A stretch of DNA of 64,000 nucleotides from Drosophila persimilis (taxonomy: Eukaryota > Arthropoda > Insecta > Diptera > Drosophilidae). The first letter of the stretch is position 1; each line of letters starts with the position of its first letter. The stretch is from contig NW_020825559.1 in the NCBI RefSeq assembly GCF_003286085.1, positions 1 through 64,000 of the forward strand, read 5' to 3'. This document shows, one piece after another, positions 56,151 through 64,000 of the stretch. The position numbers were made by a program, and so were the translations under genes. Under the pieces are notes generated by a model. It made no database searches and was not told the origin of the DNA. It was given only the letters and a program-made list of their open reading frames with translations.

Positions 56151-56521
56151 TTTATTTTATTTATTTTAATTTGACCCGATGGAGGTAATTTATTTTTCAC
56201 TATGACTGGTTGTGCCTCTACTCACAACTACGAAGATGGTCAAAGTATCTCAATAAATATTTATGACACTGGAATTCTTGTTTCCAATTCAACCTTAGTC
56301 GCCAAGTTGACTGTGATGGTTGAGTTAGATCCAAATAACACCAATTAAGTTTTCCTTCACCGAAGGTTTGAAATCACAACTCTGATTGTTGTATGTTGTA
56401 TGTGTGTAAATTGGTCGCCAAGTTGACCAATTATGTAGGATTTTCCAACTAAATCCAAGTTCAAATCGGGAACAGCAATCCAGATGATCGGTTAAGTGCC
56501 CAAAAGTCGGGGGTCACCAAA
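56151..56521 (-). other. BEL leader and primer-binding site
   Basis: About 370 untranslated bases between gag and LTR. The primer-site sequence TTTGGTGACCCCCGAC lies directly next to the LTR (56521-56506 on the minus strand). Confidence 0.75.
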
Positions 56522-56868
56522 TGAATAAATCAAATGAATCTGTTGATGTAGATTCACTTGATTTTTGTGTGATTGTCAATATGACAATCGTATGCTGAAA
56601 ATGTAAATTTGTATGCTACCGGTTCATGTACCAGTAACAAATGGTCGCCGCAATCGGTACTTGAACAAATTGGGCTTCGGAGATGTGAATACGTCAGAGT
56701 TTTCTTTCGTACTGATTTTATTTGGTAAAATGCGAGGTTTATATACAAGTTCTATGAGTATAATTGTTTACTTAGGATCTTAGGTATGTTTATTTAGTTC
56801 TGAGTATAATATTGCTAGGGAACTGTGTTATCTATATTTAGGACTAAGCAATTACTACAAATCCAACA
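56522..56868 (-). repeat. BEL 5' LTR
   Basis: 347 bases, TGTTGGATTTG...TTATTCA on the minus strand, with TATAAACC (about 56745) and AATAAA words. No second LTR is in the window, so its age cannot be estimated from LTR divergence. Confidence 0.8.
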
Positions 56869-57127
56869 GTGGAATATTCCAAGGGTCAGATTTATGACGG
56901 TCACAATGGTTATCATGCAGATGGTGAGAGATTTGACCACATGCAGGTCATCCAGAATGTGTTTAATGATAGTGCTGTAAATATCTTAACAGTGTATGTA
57001 CACAAATGCATGCAGCTGTCCGTTGTGTATTTATTTAGGTCAGTAGTGCATGGCACATATTTATATTTAGAGCATATTATCGTTTATTTATTTAGGTGGC
57101 TGGGAAATCTTAACCTTTTATGGCTAG
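56869..57127. other. Unassigned piece between BEL LTR and 17.6-like integrase
   Basis: 260 AT-rich bases with a repeated ATTTATTTAGGT word (57029, 57082) and no clear coding homology. It may be the eroded end of the 17.6-like integrase/env region or a small separate insertion. Confidence 0.4.
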
Positions 57128-58625
57128 CTATTTGGTAGGTCTAATCATACGATTTTGTATTTTAATTGAAATCGTACAATTATGAACCGTTTTATGGTTA
57201 TAAGTGTATAGAATTAACTCGAATTTTGTGAGCTTGTTTTCTATGTTATCCTCGCTTGAAATGATTCTTAACTTTTCATTGATCGTTTTATGTAGCCGTT
57301 CTACATCAGAAACTCTGCTTTTACTGGTAGTGATTTCGATTTTCACATTTTCCGCATTCAACCATGCTTGCAATGCTGCGCACATAAAGGCTGAATCTTT
57401 GTCGGCTTTAATTCCCTGTGGCTTGCCCATTTCGTTAAAGACTTTTATAATGTCTCTTTGTTTCTAACCAGTCACGACTCTTAACTTTTACAAGGGTAGC
57501 GATTTTAGAATATACATCAATGCATGATAGGAATTGTTGATTGCCTACCAAATAGAAATCCATGACATACTTTTCTCTGATATTTTGTATTTCAGGGGTG
57601 ATTTCGAAGGTTAGATTGGTGTTACGATGCTCTGTTTTAGCAACGTTGCACGTAGGACATTCATTGATAATATTTTGGATTAACTTTTGATAATCGGGGT
57701 AGTAGAATTTTCCTTTAAACCAATTAGTGGTCTTTTCGATACCTGGGAGAAGTAGCTCTTTATGATTCTTCAATATTTGTTCTTTGAATTCGGAGTAGTT
57801 CGGAATATCTATGAGTTTGGTACTGGATTTAATCAGTTTTGTGAAGTGATTTGGACTGATTATCTCCAGGAATGCCCTTTGGAACAGTGGGAAATCTACT
57901 TCATTATGGAAATATAGTGCGCTCTTTTTGGTACACACGTATTCCTTTATAATATCTTTCGCTAATGACTCTGTCATTTCAGTATATGTGATTTTTATCA
58001 GTATTTTGTGGAAATAGTGGGATGTTTCTACCTTATCCTCATTACCTTTTATCAGTTCTATTTGCCTATTATAGTAATTGATTGGTCGCTCTGTAAGTGG
58101 AATATAATTTGTATTATCTTCTTGCGCGCTATGGACCGCTGCACAATCACTATTAATGGTTTCCCCGAGTAGGTTTTCGTTAATCCTTATTCTTGATAGC
58201 GCATCGGCTACATGGTTCTCCTTTCCTGGTAAATATTTTATTTTGAAGTCAAATTCATTTAATTTGATCTTCCATCGTTGTAGCTTCATATTTGGTTCCT
58301 TGAGGTTATTCAACCAAATCAAGGGTTTATGATCACTTAATATCTCAAACGTTCTACCAAACAGGTACGATCTGAAATACTTAGTTGCCCAAACTATAGC
58401 TAGTAATTCCTTTTCTATTGCTGAATAATTGATTTCATGTTCGTTTAAGGTTCTACTTGCATAGCAAATTGGTTTGTGGTCTTGCGACAACACTGCTCCT
58501 AATGCAATGTTACTTGCATCGGTTGTTACCGTGAACATTTTGTTGAAATCTGGAAATGCGAGGATGGGGTCTGAGGTGATAAGTACTTTCAACTTTTCGA
58601 AGGCCTCGACGTATTTTCCTCGGTT
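57128..58625 (-). pseudogene. 17.6-like RNase H and integrase, frameshifted
   Basis: The 385-codon frame 58592-57435 holds RNase H (FTVTTDASNIALGAVL, EKELLAIVWATKYF, LSDHKPLIWL) and integrase. The integrase has its zinc motif (ending CPTCNVAK) and the first core Asp (FLSCIDVYSKI). A frameshift near 57455 leads to the second piece (57430-57128) with KADKDSAFM and VERLHKTINEKL, giving the rest of the DDE core. It then ends in unassigned sequence. Confidence 0.85.
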
Positions 58626-60136
58626 GGGCCTATGACTGCTCGTTTCTTTAATTTGAGTGTCATTGGTTTTGCTATATTTGCGAAATTAGGAATGAATTTC
58701 CTATAAAATCCACATAAACCTATGAATGATTTTATTTTTGTGGTTGTATTGGGTATTGGGAAGTTTATTATGGCGGATATTTTCTTTGGATTAGGAACTA
58801 TGCCGTTAGTTGTTTCTACATGGCCTAGGAATTCCGTTTCTTTCTTCAGGAATTCACACTTATCCATTTGAAGTTTGAGTTTTGCATCTCTCAACTTTCC
58901 AAAGACCCTTTTAAGAGACAACAAATGTTCTTCCAATGATGTGGAATAGATAATGATGTCGTCTAGATACACAAGGCAATTTTTGAAAATTAAATCTTCT
59001 AACAGATTGTTCATGCATCTTTGAAATGTGGCGGGGGCAGTGGTTAGCCCAAAAGGTATACGAGTGAACTCGTAATGACCATGCTTCGTGGAGAAAGCTG
59101 TTTTTAGTATTGAACTAGGTTCCATAGGAATTTGATGGAATCCCTTAGCTAAATCGATTGTTGTAAAATATTGGCACCTACCTAGTTTATCTAGGATTTC
59201 GTACATTCTGGGTGTTGGAAATTTATTCTTGATTGTCACCTCGTTTAGACTTCTATAATCTACTACCATACGATATTTCTGCTTTCCTGAAGTATCTATC
59301 TTTTTTGGTATTATAGCAATTGCAGCGAAGGAAGCTCGATAGCTTGCGTCCTGGGATTGTACAACTATATGTACAGACTTGCTCGAAGGTAGAATGGAAT
59401 CTCCGATTCCAGAGATGTGAACATAAGACGAGCGATGATCCAACTGCAACTGATCAGCAAGTCTAGATGTTACAAAGTTTGCCTGTGATGCAGAATCCAA
59501 AATGGCACGACATGGGATAAGTGCTCCATAACGATCTGTTACATGGACGAGGGCAGTAGGTAGCAACACGTTCTGGCTAGGCTGAGATTTCTGGATCGAG
59601 GGGGGAGGGCTAGAACACCCGCTTGCTAGAAGCACAGTCGCGGCCTCTTGCTGGATCGATTCCTCGGCCGGTGAAGAGGAAGATGAAGCACCAGTTCCCG
59701 ATGGAATGTGGAGTAGCGTGTGATGTTTGGCCTGGCAATGCCTGCAAAGTCCTGACCTGCACCTCTGCAATTCATGGCCTTTGTTGAGGCAATTCAAACA
59801 CAAGCGGCTCTTCTTTGCTTCTTTGTATCTTTCAAACGCAGAGAGATTCAGGAATGCCTGACATCTAGATATGTAATGCTCGGAGGAATTGCAATGGTTA
59901 CATATGGGGTTAGGATGGTCGTTACTGGAGGTGATAAGGGTGACAGGTTTGTCTTCTCCCAACTGTTGACTAGGACTTGTTGCCATGGCTGATCCCAAAT
60001 TCTCCAGCATCCGACATCTCGCTTCCAAAAATGAGGCCATGCTTGACCACCGAGGCAATCCTGACGTCGGCAAGTTCTCTTCCCATTTCTCCTTTGTTTT
60101 GTGGTCCAGTTTCGTGCCTATGATGAAGATCAGCAA
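58589..60136 (-). CDS. Chimeric ORF: BEL zinc knuckle-protease fused to 17.6-like RT
   Basis: 515 codons without a stop. Residues about 1-275 are BEL gag end and protease: [41 protein letters not shown] and [12 protein letters not shown]. Residues about 276-515 are Ty3/gypsy [38 protein letters not shown], catalytic [10 protein letters not shown] and the connection [13 protein letters not shown]. The junction is at about nucleotide 59311 (...FAAIAI then IPKKID). The end at 58589 is a frameshift in the RT tail; the frame resumes in the RNase H entry. The fusion has no known precedent that I can name. Confidence 0.88.
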   Translation of the reverse strand: MLIFIIGTKLDHKTKEKWEENLPTSGLPRWSSMASFLEARCRMLENLGSAMATSPSQQLGEDKPVTLITSSNDHPNPICNHCNSSEHYISRCQAFLNLSAFERYKEAKKSRLCLNCLNKGHELQRCRSGLCRHCQAKHHTLLHIPSGTGASSSSSPAEESIQQEAATVLLASGCSSPPPSIQKSQPSQNVLLPTALVHVTDRYGALIPCRAILDSASQANFVTSRLADQLQLDHRSSYVHISGIGDSILPSSKSVHIVVQSQDASYRASFAAIAIIPKKIDTSGKQKYRMVVDYRSLNEVTIKNKFPTPRMYEILDKLGRCQYFTTIDLAKGFHQIPMEPSSILKTAFSTKHGHYEFTRIPFGLTTAPATFQRCMNNLLEDLIFKNCLVYLDDIIIYSTSLEEHLLSLKRVFGKLRDAKLKLQMDKCEFLKKETEFLGHVETTNGIVPNPKKISAIINFPIPNTTTKIKSFIGLCGFYRKFIPNFANIAKPMTLKLKKRAVIGPTEENTSRPSKS

Positions 60137-61253
60137 CCCATCCGAAATCTCCTGGTCTGAAGTGCACGCAAGTGCGAATTGATTTTGTCGCTGAGCGTGC
60201 GCAAGCCGATAGCTGAGCCCTTCTCCACCCCTTGCAGCCCGAAAATAGCCTTGACGTGTGCCTGAAAATGTAACAGTTTATTATCGAATCGCAACATTAG
60301 CAAATTCAACGCCTTGTCGTAATTCTCCTCAGAAAGTTCCAAGGACCGAATCGTATCCAGCGCAGCACCATCTAGACATCCACGAAGATATTGGAATTTT
60401 TCGATGATTGGGATACGATGGTCTTTGTGCACCATTGTCGAGAACATCGAGTGGAATTCTGGCCAATCCATGTAGTTCCCACCGAATCGCGGAAGCTGCA
60501 ACTCGGGCATTCGAGAACGGCCTATACTATTATAGGCGAACAACGACGAATTCCCCTCGAGAGTATGCCGAGCTGTTGAATTGGCAACATTTACCGTGCG
60601 CGCAGCCATCAACTCCCGCGAAAGCCTGGACCTAACCTTGACATAAACATTCGAAAAGTCCAGCCGTGCATCATGGGCTAACTGCAGGAAATCCAGCCTT
60701 TCAAGGCGCGTTTGAGCATTCATTCGCTCGATTTGCTCTAAGCGAGCTTGAAGTTCTGCCTCATCTAACTCGGCAAGCTCTTCCTTGGTGAGAAAGCGAT
60801 CCATGTGCCTTTAGTTGGCGCGCGACGGACTCGGCCTTGTGCTTGTAGAAATCAACATCACTCGGCATTGCTGCGTTCGCGACATTGGTAGGCTCAGGAG
60901 CTGCCATGTTGAGGTTTTAAAAGAGTCACTCAGCACGACCGAAACAAAACACCCTGTATACGTATAAACGTGCGAACCGAAAGCAAAGGGATTACAGCTA
61001 ATGCCTTTAGCTGTGCGGCTGTGCGAGCTGTCCGATTCCGCTTTGTACTCCGCTTGTGTGTATTAGTGAGTTCGCTGCACTGCACTGACCGAATTGTCGC
61101 GACAGAGAAATTAATAGCAATGCGTGTATGTAGGTGTATGTAAGTATGTTTTAGCACCGAATTGTGCTTCACCGCCGAAAATTTGTTAAGGCTAACGAAT
61201 GTCGATCGCGAATGATAATTAATTGACACTGCAACTCAGAGATCACGTCGTGG
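59312..61253 (-). mobile_element. BEL/Pao leader-gag-protease fragment inside 17.6-like pol
   Basis: It begins on the minus strand at a BEL primer site (TTTGGTGACCACGACGTGATC at 61259-61239) joined directly to gypsy-type RT codons (NSPYCAHKI), with no BEL LTR. Leader to 60908, gag from the ATG at 60907, then zinc knuckles and protease, ending in mid protease region at the gypsy RT. It differs in sequence from the roo-like BEL element at 48.6-56.9 kb. Confidence 0.82.
60130..60907 (-). pseudogene. gag: BEL gag (Pao-type), frameshifted
   Basis: ATG at 60907 (MAAPEPTNVANAA). A frameshift near 60810 leads to the 224-codon stretch 60804-60130 with a coiled-coil start (KEELAELDEAELQARLEQIE) and the DUF1759-type region LQLPRFGGNYMDWPEFHSMF, then LRGCLDGAALDTIRSL. 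A further shift near 60140 joins it to the chimeric ORF that carries the zinc knuckles. Confidence 0.82.
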
Positions 61254-61990
61254 TCACCAAATTTTATGTGCACAATAGGGCGAATTCGACTTACGAATGA
61301 TTCCCTTTCTAATCATAACTTTGATTTGTTGAGTCACTTCCTGATCGTGTATTAGAGCATATTTATATGGTCGACGATATACAGGATCTTCGTGATGGGT
61401 TTTAATTTCGTGCTTTATAGTACTAGTGAAGGTCAAAATGTCACCTTCTTTATACTGCATGTCCTTAAATTCATAGAGAACTTTCTTTAGTTTCTCCTTT
61501 TCTTCGTCATTTAAATGTTTCAACCTTAGCTGGTTACATTCCCTTAATTCATTCTCTAATGCGGAAGCGAAGTATTGCTCTCCTTTAGGAGATGGGTCAA
61601 GGCACTTAGGTGTAGTTATATCTTCCTTTGAAGATGGCTTATCACCAGTATGTGCGGTCTTGCCGTCGGCAATTGCTTCTCCACTTTGGATGATTGGGTA
61701 TGACCTTTCTCCTAACGTTACCGTTTCATTTCGGTAATCGATGACGGCTTTGCTGGCCATCAAATATTCTCTGCCTAAGAGTATGTCATAATTTTCAGAA
61801 AAATTATGAATATAAAATTTTTGTTTTGTCGGACAGTTTTTGAGTCAGACGGACGGGTCCTTTGATGGTATGGACGGTGAGGTTGTCGCTATCGACTTTG
61901 GAATCTGTATAGTTTTCTTTTATTATATTTATTGACGATCCCGAGTCCGCGATACCTCTTAACTTTTTATTATTTACAATTATTTCTATA
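61254..61990 (-). pseudogene. 17.6-like protease and RT start
   Basis: Protease with GIADSGSSINII in one frame (about 61985-61815). After a frameshift near 61800 come ILLGREYLM and the 169-codon stretch 61763-61254, with a linker and the RT fingers start (EDPVYRRPYKYAL, GIIRKSNSPY). It is interrupted at 61254 by the BEL fragment; RT continues at 59311. Confidence 0.82.
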
Positions 61991-62896
61991 TATGGTCCTC
62001 CTCGATTTCTTCCCAGGCACTCTGCTGAAAATTTACATCCATTTTCATATGTCCACTTTGGCTTTCCCTAGATCGTTTGACTGGCTGATTCGGTGCACTG
62101 CTACCTGCCTGAGTCTGGTTAATTTGATAGTTAGTGGGATTCTGTACTCTGCCCTGGTTTAAGGAATTTCTAAATTCATTAAATAATCCTTTATTATTTA
62201 CTGCATTATTTCCTGAATTATTTCGATTCGTTCCATGATTATTTCTGGAAGTACTTGGGTTTTGATTGTTATAATCGTTACTACTATAGCGAGGGTAATA
62301 AGTTCCAACGTTCCAACGATTGTTATTTCCGTTTCTTGAGTGTTCGTGATTCTTGTTATCATTTACGAAATTTTCGTAGATTCCTAACTCTTGAGCTGAT
62401 TTTTCTAGTTTAGCCATAGTAGAAATGTCTTTCTTTGCTAAGATAATGAACAGTCTATTGGGTAGAGCATCTTCTATGGTATGTCTGGTGGCATTTTCCA
62501 GAGCGTTTTTAAAGATTGTCTTATTTTCTGCGCTAGTTTCCAGATTTAGTTTACTCACTATAACATTTGACTTAATTTCTAGTTCCTCTATGAACTTACG
62601 AATACTCCCATTGAATTTGGTATCGTGTAATTGTCTCGCATGGAGTGTGGTTGTTGAATTTGCTGATTAGGGCTGCCTTTAGATCACTCCAGGTGTTGGG
62701 TTGAAGGCTTTGTGATAAAAGTTGTGCTCGTCCGCACAGTTGACCCTCAGTGGCTCCGTACATGATGCTTTGTTGCCGGAGGTCTTCTGTTGGGTACAAT
62801 TCGGAGATGTATTCAATCCTGCTTATGAACGAACTTAGACGTTCTTGGCATCCGTCGTATGGTGGAATTTGCCTGATTGACTTCAAGGCTTGGTTC
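61986..62896 (-). pseudogene. gag: 17.6-like gag, N-terminally truncated
   Basis: It starts in mid capsid at the junction with the LTR (62896), so the native start is lost. Capsid-type helices (FISRIEYISELYPTED, WSDLKAALISKFNN) are followed by a frameshift near 62590 and the second piece 62558-61986. That piece has an Asn/Gln-rich, basic tail and no zinc knuckle, as in 17.6/297/gypsy gag. It ends with a stop at 61986, overlapping the protease frame. Confidence 0.78.
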
Positions 62897-63202
62897 AGGT
62901 GGGCCTCTGATTGGTCAGCTACGATAGCGCGGTTCTTGAGAATCGATTAGTAATTGATCTCTGAAGAGTGGCGTGATTCTAGTGCGGCTGGATTCTAGTG
63001 CGGCATCTATTGTTTTATGTTACACTTCTAGCTTAGGGTGTTTGTTTACATTGCCTGCAATCGGCTACGCGTGGTCCATTTCGAGCGTGAGATTGTTTAT
63101 GGGGGTTCGAAGCTGAGGGTGTCGGATTGCTTATAGTATTGTGGGTGTAGGGTAATAGACATAGACAAGGGTATGCGGAGCATGGACTATAGATATGTCA
63201 CT
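62895..63202 (-). repeat. LTR fragment (5' side) of the 17.6-like element
   Basis: On the minus strand it starts AGTGACATATC next to ATATATAT. About 305 bases match 37857-38161 with roughly five substitutions seen by eye. It then passes directly into gag coding sequence (CAGAGGCCC/ACCTGAACC), so the rest of the LTR, primer site, leader and gag start are deleted. Confidence 0.82.
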
Positions 63203-63560
63203 ATATATATTTAAGCTCTGGTACACTACAATACACAAGAAATTTGTAGAAGTAGATGGAACTTTGAGGAGACGTCGGGGTTGGCCTATCTTTGAGAGGG
63301 TATCTGCGCCTGGCCGGTTGCTTGGTCTGGAGGGGGGGAAGTCCGCGTGACCTGGTGTGTTTGGTCAGGGTTATGGAGTCGGCGCATGTCGATCGTTATC
63401 TATGTGTGGAGGGGGTGCGTTGGTATAGTGAATAATGCATGCGTTCAATTTACGCTGGGCGAGGCGCTGTAATTTAGTATCAGGTTTTATGCTTATAATA
63501 TGTCGGGGGAACCCTTTTAGGTTCGTTACAAGAATAAAAGCTAACTGCTATGGTGGGTTA
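63203..63560 (-). repeat. Inverted piece of the array's LTR-like block
   Basis: Reverse complement of the block at 24800-24985 (and 31335-31520): CTACAAATTTCTTGTGTATTG and GAACCTAAAAGGGTTCCCCC are shared. It holds about 180 extra bases that the tandem units lack between AAAAC and CAGACCAAGC. The 17.6-like LTR inserted into it at an ATAT site. Confidence 0.78.
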
Positions 63561-64000
63561 AACACGTTTATGTAAATTTAAAATTTAGAATTTGGTTTTT
63601 TCTCGCAGATTAGAGAGTTTTTCATGGATTTGGGCGCATGTGAAATATAACAAAAGCCCCATCTCGGGGCACTGGCAGCTGAGATAGGAAATCACCGGCA
63701 TCATAGCAATTTTTGAATAAATCGACAATGTGTTTTCTTTCTACGCTATCGCTGGCCGGTTCCAATCGCTTGGCGCCTTCTTTGGATATGTGCTACACAA
63801 CGATTTAGGTATAAATATATCAATATTAAACATATTTATGTGTTTGGTAAAACAACCCACCATTAGGGCTGGAAATATGGAAAGATTGACAAAGGCTGGT
63901 GGCCTGTTAAGTGACTTCTGATTGAAGACCTTGTCAGTATGTTGCCTGTTCTCATTATGATGAGAATGGCCCGCTATTCTCTCCGGTGCTCGAACTTCTG
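63561..64000. other. Unassigned sequence at right edge
   Basis: 440 AT-rich bases with no recognised motif. A 63-codon ORF at 63730-63921 has no recognisable domain and I would not call it a gene. Confidence 0.4.

Larger units (their letters stand above)
48626..56868 (-). mobile_element. Roo-like BEL/Pao element with env, 3' truncated
   Basis: Minus strand: 5' LTR (56868-56522), BEL-type primer site (TTTGGTGACCCCCGAC), gag, PR, RT-RNase H, INT and env. The env gene carries an inserted duplicate of the integrase core and is interrupted by helentron H11. The last env piece ends at helentron H10. There is no 3' LTR. BEL elements with an env gene are known as the roo group in Drosophila. Confidence 0.85.
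56869..63202 (-). mobile_element. 17.6/297-like element with internal BEL insertion
   Basis: Minus strand: LTR fragment, gag, PR, RT start, then about 1.9 kb of BEL leader-gag-PR (61253-59312), then RT, RNase H and INT, ending near 57128. The 5' LTR lacks its distal part and the primer site, env and 3' LTR are absent. LTR start AGTGACATAT and AT-rich flank (ATATATAT) fit the 17.6/297 group target preference. Confidence 0.8.

Noticed and set aside
63730..63921. 63-codon ORF at the right edge as a small gene
   Set aside because: Length is within chance for this composition; no domain or context supports it.
1..64000. Host genes, tRNA, rRNA, riboswitches, bacterial operons
   Set aside because: Every convincing coding stretch has transposable-element motifs; no cloverleaf, rRNA-like or bacterial features were seen.

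Overview
The window is a TE-only block of insect, almost certainly Drosophila, heterochromatin. I found no host gene, tRNA, rRNA or prokaryotic feature. The organism call rests on the mix of families: a copia-lineage element with the copia-type primer site, LOA-like and CR1-like LINEs, gypsy, 17.6/297-like and mdg3-like Ty3/gypsy elements, a roo-like BEL element with env, a Tc1 element, and a DINE-1/mini-me-like helentron with a GTCY microsatellite. Family names come from protein motifs and remembered family features, not from a database search.

Layout. (1) 1-14948: two copies of an 11.1-kb unit. The unit is a copia element with a LOA-like LINE (minus strand) and a helentron nested in its 3' end. 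One LTR is shared, so the order is ...LTR-internal-LTR. (2) 14949-22835: a helentron cut by the copia LTR, then a gypsy element whose RT is split by a nearly intact CR1-like LINE with a 5-bp target duplication, then a second gypsy gag start. (3) 22836-33910: a full helentron followed by three 3.2-3.4 kb tandem copies of a composite unit (leader-like piece, pol end with polypurine tract, LTR-like block, gag/protease piece, truncated helentron). (4) 33911-37518: a helentron split by an mdg3-like element that keeps its LTR, gag, PR and RT. (5) 37519-45156: a minus-strand gypsy/MDG4-like element (3' LTR, env, INT, RH, RT, PR) split by a helentron and a Tc1 element. (6) 45157-48625: a helentron split by a second mdg3-like element with abnormal LTR ends. 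(7) 48626-56868: a minus-strand roo-like BEL element with env, broken by a helentron. (8) 56869-63202: a minus-strand 17.6/297-like element carrying an in-frame insertion of BEL gag-protease. (9) 63203-64000: an inverted piece of the LTR-like block from region 3, then unassigned sequence.

Most coding regions are broken by stops or frameshifts. The exceptions are the CR1-like LINE, where both ORFs are open, and a 517-codon RH-INT ORF in the second mdg3-like element. The helentron is the commonest insert (11 copies, both strands) and is itself a target for LTR elements. The right 26 kb holds only minus-strand errantivirus-like and BEL elements apart from the mdg3-like insert and the helentrons. 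That bias is compatible with, but does not prove, a piRNA-cluster-like locus.
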